Part shown: in pieces, positions 6,968-13,823 of the stretch
Layout of the letters: every line of letters begins with the position of its first letter
How positions within the stretch are numbered: the first letter of the stretch is position 1
Notes under the pieces: generated by a model
Databases searched by the model: none
What the model was told of the DNA's origin: nothing
The model's input: only the letters and a program-made list of their open reading frames with translations
Position numbers and translations under genes: made by a program
NCBI GenBank assembly: GCA_021775835.1
Contig: JAJFHC010000205.1
Location: 1-14,286 of the forward strand
Length of the DNA stretch: 14,286 nt
Direction: 5' to 3'
Source of the DNA: Hyphomicrobiales bacterium
Lineage (GTDB): Bacteria > Pseudomonadota > Alphaproteobacteria > Rhizobiales > JAJFHC01

Positions 6968-8512
6968 ATGAACGGCGCTGAAAGTCTTGTCCGCACTTTG
7001 ATAAATGGCGGAATCGAAGTCTGTTTTGCCAATCCCGGCACATCGGAACTGCACTTTGTATCCGCCTTGGACAAAGTGGGCGGGATCAAATGTGTGCTTT
7101 GCCTGTTTGAGGGTGTGACAACGGCGGCAGCAGACGGATATGCCCGCATGACCGGCAAGCCGGCCGCAACCATGATGCACCTTGGCCCCGGACTGGCAAA
7201 CGGGTTGGCCAACCTGCACAATGCCAAACGTGCAAGAGTGCCGTTGCTCAACATCGTGGGAGACCATGCCCGTGACCATCTCGTGCACGACGCCCCGTTG
7301 ACCTCCGACGTGGAGGCTGTCGCGCACCCGTTCTCTGCATGGGTCAAGACTGCCAGTTTACCGGAACAGATTTCGTCCGATGCCGCTGCCGCTGTTTCGG
7401 CGTCACTTGATCCGCCCGGCCAGATTGCCACCCTGATACTGCCAGCCGACATAGCATGGAGTGAAGCGCAGGATCCGGTGGGACTTGTCCAGGCCCCCAC
7501 CCCGGGCGCCGTCGATGACAACCGGATCCGTGAAATCAAAGCGGTCCTCGACCGCGGCGAGCCGACACTGTTTTATGTCACTGGCCAGGCTGTGACCGAG
7601 GCGGGCCTGAGGGCTCTGTCACGGATCACTCAGGCGACCGGGACAGACATGCTGACCCCGATCAACAATGCACGTCTGGAACGTGGCGCCGGACAGGTCC
7701 CGATCGAACGCCTGTTCTATCCCGTCGACCCGGCCGTTGAACGCCTGAGCCGGTACAAACACATCGTACTCGTGGAAACCCCTGAGCCTGCGGCATTTTT
7801 TGGTTATCCGGGCAAGCCTGGAAAGCTCGCGCCCGAAGACTGTGCATTTCATACCTTGAGTGCTGCGGGCGAACAGACTGTTGATGCTCTGGAACGACTG
7901 GCAGACCAGCTCGGTGCCAGCGACATCGTTCCGGCCACATCACCGTTCGATCCCGGGACTGTGCCTGACGGCGTCATTACGCCCGACACGTTCGGCGCGG
8001 TTCTGCGGGCTGTCATGCCGCAGAACGCCATCATATGTGATGAGTCCCTGACATCGGGCCGGGCACTGTTTCCGTCTACGCACACAGCCAATCCCCATAC
8101 CTGGCTTCAGTTGACCGGGGGTGCCATTGGCATTGGGTTGCCGCTTGCAGTCGGTGCGGCGGTCGCCTGTCCCGATCGCCCTGTCATCTCGCTCCAGGCC
8201 GATGGCAGCGGAATGTATACCCTGCAGGCTTTGTGGACGCAGGCACGCGAAAACCTCAACATTACAACCGTAATTCTGGCCAATCGTGGCTATCAGATCC
8301 TGCGTGGTGAATTGAAGAACATCGGCATCCCCGAGCCCGGCCCGATTGCCACCGGCATGATCGATGTGGACCGACCGGTCATCGACTGGGTCTCGCTGGC
8401 GCAGGGAATGGGTGTTGAAGCTGTCCGAACCAACAGCGCCCGGCAGTTGTTCGACCTCATACAATCCGGCGTCAAGCGCCAGGGACCGTTTCTGATCGAG
8501 GCAACGTTGTAG
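6968..8512 (+). CDS. Thiamine-diphosphate enzyme, acetolactate synthase large-subunit-like
   Basis: A TTG at 6956 is possible, but the ATG at 6968 is preferred. It has GGATTGGA about seven bases upstream and gives the family's usual opening MNGAESLVRTL, for 514 residues. Conserved features are ANPGTSELHFV (21-31) and the catalytic cofactor-activating Glu48 in LFEGVTTAAADGYARM. HLGPGLANGLANLHNAKRA follows. The ThDP/metal motif has Asp412 in ADGS and Asn439 in ANRGY, 27 residues apart as expected for GDG-(24-27)-NN. Two motif positions are changed (ADG for GDG, AN for NN), and the protein is shorter than true acetolactate synthase (usually about 550-600). FAD binding and a regulatory subunit are therefore doubtful. 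It probably decarboxylates or ligates a 2-keto acid in the cytoplasm. It follows the EamA gene as a two-gene operon and converges on the enoyl-CoA isomerase gene. The family is secure; the reaction is not known. Confidence 0.85.
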   Translation: MNGAESLVRTLINGGIEVCFANPGTSELHFVSALDKVGGIKCVLCLFEGVTTAAADGYARMTGKPAATMMHLGPGLANGLANLHNAKRARVPLLNIVGDHARDHLVHDAPLTSDVEAVAHPFSAWVKTASLPEQISSDAAAAVSASLDPPGQIATLILPADIAWSEAQDPVGLVQAPTPGAVDDNRIREIKAVLDRGEPTLFYVTGQAVTEAGLRALSRITQATGTDMLTPINNARLERGAGQVPIERLFYPVDPAVERLSRYKHIVLVETPEPAAFFGYPGKPGKLAPEDCAFHTLSAAGEQTVDALERLADQLGASDIVPATSPFDPGTVPDGVITPDTFGAVLRAVMPQNAIICDESLTSGRALFPSTHTANPHTWLQLTGGAIGIGLPLAVGAAVACPDRPVISLQADGSGMYTLQALWTQARENLNITTVILANRGYQILRGELKNIGIPEPGPIATGMIDVDRPVIDWVSLAQGMGVEAVRTNSARQLFDLIQSGVKRQGPFLIEATL

Positions 8513-8537
8513 ACGGCTGGATACGACGACGCGAGTG

Positions 8538-9305
8538 TCACCCCGTCTTTGAAAAGTCGGGCTTGCGCTTCTCAAAAAACGCCGTGAAGGCTTCTTTGGC
8601 TTCAGCAGATTCCAGCCGGTCCGAGAATGCCTGGTATTCCCGGCTGATCGCTGCCTCAGTGTCTGAACGCGCGGCCTGGAGCAGAGCCTTTGTCGCGCGC
8701 AATGCGGCCGGTGGCTTCTCTGCCAGTTTGTAGGCCAACTCAAACGCCTGCTGCTCCAGATCTTCCGGTTCACACAGACGGTTGGCGATTCCCAGTTCAA
8801 GAGCATCGCGGCCTGAGAACGGTTCACCCAACATGAGCAGTTCGGCTGCCTTGGCGTTGCCGACAAGACGAGGCAGGAGAAACGTCGACCCGGCCTCTGG
8901 AACAAGGGCCAGATTGACAAAAGGCATATGCAGTTGTGCGCGTTCCGTCACCAGAACCATGTCGCAATGAAGCAGCATTGTGGTTCCAATGCCGATGGCT
9001 GGTCCATCGACGGCGGCAACCAGTGGTACGGCCGCGCGCGGAAGACCGGAGATAAACCTGTAAACCGGTGTTGCTTCGTCACGCGGCGGGTTTTCGAGAA
9101 AATCACTCAGGTCATTGCCGCCGGTGAATATACCGTCCTGCCCGGCGAAGACGATGACCCGGATGGCCGTGTCGGCATGAGCCCGATCGAGCACATCAGC
9201 CATCACAGCATACATCGAGCGTGTCAGAGCATTCTTACGGTCAGGCCGGTCAAACCGAATGGTCAAGACGCCTTTGTCTTCAGAAACATTGATTTGATCG
9301 GTCAT
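8538..9305 (-). CDS. Enoyl-CoA hydratase/isomerase family protein, isomerase-like active site
   Basis: The 255-residue crotonase-fold protein has oxyanion-hole segments at IFTGGNDLSDF (59-69) and DGPAIGIGTTMLLHCD (100-115). In the active-site stretch MPFVNLALVPEAGS (127-140) the first hydratase Glu position is Phe129. A Glu (137) stands in the PEAGS turn, where hydratases have Gly. A Glu in this turn is the catalytic base of delta3,delta2-enoyl-CoA isomerases of the ECI2/Eci1 type. Glu155 in AKAAELLMLG matches the second hydratase Glu position. The likely reaction is therefore double-bond shifting in an enoyl-CoA rather than hydration, though this is inferred from alignment by eye. The start at ATG 9305 gives a normal N-terminus; AAGAG upstream is a modest ribosome binding site. 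It lies 102 bases downstream of the ammonia-lyase homologue on the same strand and may be the last gene of that unit. Confidence 0.85.
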   Translation of the reverse strand: MTDQINVSEDKGVLTIRFDRPDRKNALTRSMYAVMADVLDRAHADTAIRVIVFAGQDGIFTGGNDLSDFLENPPRDEATPVYRFISGLPRAAVPLVAAVDGPAIGIGTTMLLHCDMVLVTERAQLHMPFVNLALVPEAGSTFLLPRLVGNAKAAELLMLGEPFSGRDALELGIANRLCEPEDLEQQAFELAYKLAEKPPAALRATKALLQAARSDTEAAISREYQAFSDRLESAEAKEAFTAFFEKRKPDFSKTG

Positions 9306-9407
9306 GGCTCTTGATCATCCCGCTTTCGATTTCGACCTCATGGGCAATATCATGAAATCAGGCGATAGGGCACAGATTCTCCCAGCGATATGATTTTCCT
9401 GTCGCGA

Positions 9408-10967
9408 TCACCGCAACGCTTGGTTCAGAGCATTCGATCCAACGCAATCGGCCACCGCCTCTATATCGGCACCCAGAGGCCGGTCCTCCACCAGTGATGC
9501 AGACACGTCGCGAACGACCGACATCATAGCCTTAAGGCGAGGCGCGACATTGCCCCCAAGGCCACTCAGCTCGATGGCCTGGGTTGCCACCATCAGTTCA
9601 ATGGCCGTTAGTTTGCGAAGCTTGTCGACGACGGCAACTGCATTCTTTGCGGCAAGTGGTGCATTGGTCAGTCCGTCCTCGGTGCCGTCGGCGTTGACAC
9701 TTGGCCAGACCTGCACCGGTAGAGCCGCATGCTGAATTTCGGCAAACAGTGCTTCGGCAATTTTCATTACCGGTGCAAAGCCGTTTGAATTTGCCCCTGG
9801 ACTGGCAAGAAACAACGGCAGGTCCGTAAAGCGGTGAGACAGCATCTTCGAAATCCGCGCCAGTTGCAGCGCTGCAAGATGAGACAGGGATCTGGTCAGC
9901 GTTTCGAGGGCGACCGTCAGGTGCGGTGTATGATATGCGCCTGTGGACCGGGCTATTCCGGATTCGACATCGACTGCCGGATTGTCGCTCGCTCCATTGA
10001 TTTCAGCTTCGACAGCCTCTCGCGAAAAGGCCATAGCAGCAACCGCGCTGCCGTGAACCTGTGCAATGTTGCGCAGTGAGAGAGGATCCTGGAGGCGTCG
10101 CGCCGCGCCGGCATTCATGAGTCTGCTGCCCTTCAGCAACCTGAGGATTTCGCTTGCGGCTTCGGCTTGTCCAGGCTGAGGTCGAAGGTCAAGAAGTGAT
10201 GGGTCCAAAACCGAAAGATTGGCGCCAAAGCCCTCGAGAGAAAGTGCGCCGGCTGCCTGTGCCGCGGCCAGGAGTTCGTGCGCCCGCCAAACACTCAGAG
10301 CGCCGATGGCTGCCGTAAAACTGGAGTGATTGGCCAAGGCCAACCCGTCCCGCGGGCCCAGCACCAGCGGCTTGAGCCCGGCCTGCGAGAGTATGTCAGC
10401 TGCTGGACCGGTTGTGCCAAGGCGGTCCGTCATTTTGCCTTCACCTATGAAGGTCAGCGCCATGGTTGCCCCCCAGCACAGATCACCTGCGCCGATGGAC
10501 GCGGTTTCTCCGATGACGGATGTCAGGCCCCTGTTCAGGCAGTCCCGCAGGAACAAAGCGGTCGCGGGGGTCGCTCCAGACGCTCCCTTCAACAAGGTAT
10601 TGAGGCGCACAATCATCGCTGCACGCACGATTTCAGGGGCAAGCGGCGGGCCAATTGCATGTGCCCTGCCTCTGACGGTCTGGTAGGAAAATGCTGTCAG
10701 GTCTTCCGCTGAAAGCCGCTCCGCCACACGTGCTCCCAACCCGGTCGTGAGGCCGTAGACGGGTTCGCTCTTTTGCAAAGCAACTTCCACTACCGCACGT
10801 GCCGCGCGCATACGGTGCATGCCACTGCGGCTAAGGACAACGCGATCGTCAGTTCCTGCGCAGCCAGCAAGCGAACGGATGGAAAGCCCCTCACCAGACA
10901 AATTCAGTACCACCAGAGTCGTTCCTATCCCGAATGCACGTGCGCGCCTGCGCAAGTTCGTCAGCAT
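9408..10967 (-). CDS. Histidine/phenylalanine ammonia-lyase homologue lacking the MIO-forming serine
   Basis: This 519-residue product has the length and architecture of bacterial HAL/PAL enzymes. It shows PVYGLTTGLGARV (69-81, catalytic Tyr71), RGRAHAIGPPL (99-109), RLNTLLKGASG (121-131), LALANHSSF (209-217, Asn213), LQDPLSLRNIAQVHG (292-306, Arg299) and a C-terminal GTEDGLTNAPLAAK segment. In canonical members the prosthetic MIO group forms from an Ala-Ser-Gly triad in GSVGASGDLAPL. Here residues 155-164 read TASIGAGDLC. The codons at 10479-10508 on the minus strand confirm Gly-Ala-Gly, one residue shorter than normal, with no serine at the triad. The Tyr of the usual QDPYSLR is Leu296. MIO formation is thus unlikely, and elimination of ammonia by the usual route is doubtful. 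The start is uncertain: a GTG at 10913, with AGGA nine bases upstream, would remove a basic 18-residue leader and match the family's usual opening. It sits between the heme kinase (upstream) and an enoyl-CoA isomerase-like gene (downstream) on the same strand. Confidence 0.85.
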   Translation of the reverse strand: MLTNLRRRARAFGIGTTLVVLNLSGEGLSIRSLAGCAGTDDRVVLSRSGMHRMRAARAVVEVALQKSEPVYGLTTGLGARVAERLSAEDLTAFSYQTVRGRAHAIGPPLAPEIVRAAMIVRLNTLLKGASGATPATALFLRDCLNRGLTSVIGETASIGAGDLCWGATMALTFIGEGKMTDRLGTTGPAADILSQAGLKPLVLGPRDGLALANHSSFTAAIGALSVWRAHELLAAAQAAGALSLEGFGANLSVLDPSLLDLRPQPGQAEAASEILRLLKGSRLMNAGAARRLQDPLSLRNIAQVHGSAVAAMAFSREAVEAEINGASDNPAVDVESGIARSTGAYHTPHLTVALETLTRSLSHLAALQLARISKMLSHRFTDLPLFLASPGANSNGFAPVMKIAEALFAEIQHAALPVQVWPSVNADGTEDGLTNAPLAAKNAVAVVDKLRKLTAIELMVATQAIELSGLGGNVAPRLKAMMSVVRDVSASLVEDRPLGADIEAVADCVGSNALNQALR

Positions 10968-11075
10968 GAGCCTATACTATCGGCGGGAATGGGAAAAAAG
11001 AATGCACGGGAGAGATTCAACCGATCGAGCCGAAATCAAGCCTCCAGGCACATCGCGCTTGGTTGCATGAGGGTC
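10968..11075. other. Intergenic gap between heme kinase and ammonia-lyase homologue
   Basis: In these 108 bases no terminator hairpin with a T run follows the kinase stop on the minus strand. A TAGTAT hexamer (minus strand, about 10974-10979) sits seven bases before the ATG at 10967. If it is a -10 element, transcription would begin near or inside the annotated start and favour the GTG at 10913. The -35 match is poor. Read-through from the kinase gene is equally possible. Confidence 0.3.
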
Positions 11076-13823
11076 TCAGCCCGCTGCGGCGGTGCGATCC
11101 ACTCCATGGTTTTCAAGGGCGATGGCAATCGTGTCGCGCAGATGGGTTTGTGTAAACGGCTTTGGCAATATGCCATTCATGCCCGCCCGTCGGCAGCGGT
11201 CCGGATCATCATTATTGGCTTGCGCCTTGAGGGCAATGATAGGGACCGGCGTTTCATTACGTTCGATCTCGAGTTTTCGGATCGCCTCGGCAGCTTCGTA
11301 ACCGTCGATCTCCGGCAAGGTAACGTCCATAAGAACCATGGCGGGATTACAGAGAACAAAGAGTCTCACCGCCTCGGCACCATTGTCGGCGAACGTAATC
11401 CTATAGCGGGTGCCTTTCAGCATCTCGTTAATCAGCAGCCTGTTGATCTCATTGTCCTCGGCGATCAAAAGTGGGATTTCTTCGGACGATACCGCATGGT
11501 CTGCATGAAGCGTGGTAGGGTCTTCACCCTTATGTTTCGACAGTCTGAGTCGATCTGGATGACCAGCATGCTCCTGCAATCCATCAATCTGAAGCGCACT
11601 GTCGGTGGCGACGGGCTTGGTATTATCAGCAAAGAACTGCTGCAATCTCGAGATCCGCAAAGGCTTGGTCAATGTTGCGCATATGCCCAACTCTTCCATC
11701 GTTGCGCGGTCCAGGGCGCTGGAAACGCTGGTAAGGACAAACACCGGAATCTGACGATCCACCTGAAGGTTTTGAATCTGGTCAGCCAGGGTCCGGCCGG
11801 TTTCTTCCAATGTCGCATCGTCGATCACGACCATGGGCAGAAGTGCTTCGGACGGTTCGAGTTGTGCAAGGACGGCTAGAGCTGCGGCGGCGTCTGTCAC
11901 ATGGTGGACCTTTGCTCCCCAGTGGGAGAAAGCCTCGCACGCGATCTCCGCGACTGCGGAGTCTGCGCCTGCAAAAATGATCGGTCGTCCTTTGAATTCC
12001 GCACGTTGGTCGCTCAATTTTGCGTCCGCTGCTGTCAAGATCGGAAGTGTCACGTCGAACCAGAACTGCGAGCCGACGTCACATTGCGATGCCGCGTCGA
12101 TTGAGCCGCCCATCATCCCGACAATACGTTTGGCGATGGCCAGTCCGAGGCCGGTTCCCTCATAACGCCGTGTGGAAGACTGGTCGACTTGCTCGAACTC
12201 TTCAAAAATTGTTTCCAGCTTGTCCGACGGAATGCCAATACCTGTGTCAGAGACCTTGACCCTGAAGCGCGCCTCCGCTCCAAGATCTTCGCCCTCGACG
12301 TCGACCCTGACGAAACCGCTGGAAGTGAACTTGACGGCATTGGACACGAGATTGGTCAGCACCTGCCGAACCCGGATCTCGTCTCCTTCGACCATCCTGG
12401 GCAGGCCAGGCTGGTAACGGACAAGAAGATCAATGTCCTTTTCAAGTGCATTGTAGGACACGATGCGAACCGTTTCGTCAATGCAGGCATGAAGATCGAA
12501 GGGAGCCGCGTTCAAATTAAACCGACCTGCCTCGATTTTTGAGAAGTCCAGAATATCGTTTATGACGCCAAGCAGAGCCTGGGCGGACGTTTCAATCGTC
12601 TCTGCAAAGTTCGTTTGCCGGGCGTCGAGATCTGTTCGCATCAACAGTTCCGTCATGCCACAGATGCCGTTCATGGGCGTCCGGATCTCATGGCTCATCT
12701 TGGCGAGAAATTCAGACTTCGCCTTGCTTGCCTGTTCAGCCGTTGCCTTGGCATTTCGCAGGTCGAGTTCAGCGCGCTTCCGATCGCTGATATCAGTCAG
12801 AATCTGAATACGCGAGCCTGAACCGGTTGTGGTCTGATAGGATTCCACCCAGACATCTTCATCAAGTTGCTGTTCGGTCCGTTCGTGTTGCGGCCCGGTC
12901 TCACTAACCTCCTCCGTAACGCCAGGTTCAGGCTCTTCCGAACCCACGGCCTGCGGCAGACTGAGGAGATTTGGTCGAAACAACGTCCAGCAACTGAATG
13001 CCGCGTTCTTGAGGATGACGCGGCCTTTCTGGTCAAAAACCGCAAAGCCGTTTTCGATCGTGTCGATAGCTTCTTCGACCCCGTTCATCGCGGAAGCCAC
13101 CACCTCCGCGGACACCCGCCGGATTCGCAAAAAGAAAATGTAGCTGCTCACACTTGCCATCATCGCGAAAGCGACGAGCAAGACGATCAGCGCCTGCCAT
13201 CGCAGTTCAGACAAGACCGGACCGGCCTTGTCCTCGGCCACGAAGGCCCCCATGACATCGCCGACTTTCCATTGCTCGCCAGACGGTCTCAGGTTGTTGT
13301 GGCAGTCGACACAGCTTTGCGACCGCGCGATCGAGGGATACACGATACGCAAAATGGTTTCCGACTCTGTATCGACCAGTTTTGATCTCGGTGCAGCAGG
13401 TTCACCGTTCACGAATGAACGGATCGATGCGGCAATTTCGGCGTTTGTCACCTTGGTCTTGATCTCTCGGCCCGGGTATCCCACCAGTGAAAAACGCATT
13501 CCACTTTCAGAACTTTTCATTTTGTTGAACTGTTCAATCGCGTGGGTCCGAAACTTTTGCGGTACCGGGGCATTCGCGTCGAATTGTCTTGATCCAATTT
13601 CCGAATATACGGTGGAAAACGCATCCATCAGTTTCAGCGATGTCAACTGTTCTTCGACTTTATGGCTGAGGTACAGGCGCTTGCTTTGTGCATAGAAGCC
13701 GAATCCGAAGGTCACGCTCATGGCTACGCACATGACGAGCAGCAGCACGGCAGTTTGACCGAAATTGGATTCGGTCTCCCCTACCGCAGCAAACCTGCGT
13801 TTATATGCACCGATTAGCCCCAC
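11076..13823 (-). CDS. Membrane hybrid histidine kinase with periplasmic Tll0287-like (DUF3365) c-type heme domain
   Basis: The 915-residue product starts at GTG 13823, preceded by GGGGA. A membrane helix (about 24-46) is followed by a periplasmic domain (about 50-205) of the Tll0287-like/DUF3365 family with a c-type heme motif Cys171-Val-Asp-Cys174-His175. A second helix spans about 209-233. Inside the cell come a divergent PAS domain (about 248-347) with an acidic Glu-rich insertion (about 295-323), and a HisKA domain with His378 in SHEIRTPMNG. The HATPase domain has Asn495, DTGIGIP at 526-532 and GTGLGL at 556-561. REC1 (about 612-733) keeps an Asp (668) and Lys720, but the acidic pair is replaced by FAGAD. 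REC2 (about 784-905) has Glu789/Asp790, acceptor Asp833 and Lys888, with Lys865 where Thr/Ser is normal. The heme domain probably senses redox state or a gas ligand. No HPt domain or output regulator is encoded nearby. It is the first gene of a minus-strand run leading into the ammonia-lyase homologue. Confidence 0.9.
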   Translation of the reverse strand: MGLIGAYKRRFAAVGETESNFGQTAVLLLVMCVAMSVTFGFGFYAQSKRLYLSHKVEEQLTSLKLMDAFSTVYSEIGSRQFDANAPVPQKFRTHAIEQFNKMKSSESGMRFSLVGYPGREIKTKVTNAEIAASIRSFVNGEPAAPRSKLVDTESETILRIVYPSIARSQSCVDCHNNLRPSGEQWKVGDVMGAFVAEDKAGPVLSELRWQALIVLLVAFAMMASVSSYIFFLRIRRVSAEVVASAMNGVEEAIDTIENGFAVFDQKGRVILKNAAFSCWTLFRPNLLSLPQAVGSEEPEPGVTEEVSETGPQHERTEQQLDEDVWVESYQTTTGSGSRIQILTDISDRKRAELDLRNAKATAEQASKAKSEFLAKMSHEIRTPMNGICGMTELLMRTDLDARQTNFAETIETSAQALLGVINDILDFSKIEAGRFNLNAAPFDLHACIDETVRIVSYNALEKDIDLLVRYQPGLPRMVEGDEIRVRQVLTNLVSNAVKFTSSGFVRVDVEGEDLGAEARFRVKVSDTGIGIPSDKLETIFEEFEQVDQSSTRRYEGTGLGLAIAKRIVGMMGGSIDAASQCDVGSQFWFDVTLPILTAADAKLSDQRAEFKGRPIIFAGADSAVAEIACEAFSHWGAKVHHVTDAAAALAVLAQLEPSEALLPMVVIDDATLEETGRTLADQIQNLQVDRQIPVFVLTSVSSALDRATMEELGICATLTKPLRISRLQQFFADNTKPVATDSALQIDGLQEHAGHPDRLRLSKHKGEDPTTLHADHAVSSEEIPLLIAEDNEINRLLINEMLKGTRYRITFADNGAEAVRLFVLCNPAMVLMDVTLPEIDGYEAAEAIRKLEIERNETPVPIIALKAQANNDDPDRCRRAGMNGILPKPFTQTHLRDTIAIALENHGVDRTAAAG

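Noticed and set aside
8511..8548. AGACGG...CCGTCT pair between the convergent ThDP enzyme and isomerase genes
   Set aside because: Six-base arms with a 26-base loop and no T run. Likely chance.
7940..8920. 326-codon minus-strand frame overlapping two genes
   Set aside because: It crosses the end of the ThDP enzyme and the isomerase gene, both of which have clear family motifs. It is a shadow frame.
10773..11879. Long plus-strand frame of 368 codons
   Set aside because: Opposite-strand shadow of the ammonia-lyase homologue and kinase genes. The product is rich in Arg/His/Cys with no family motif.
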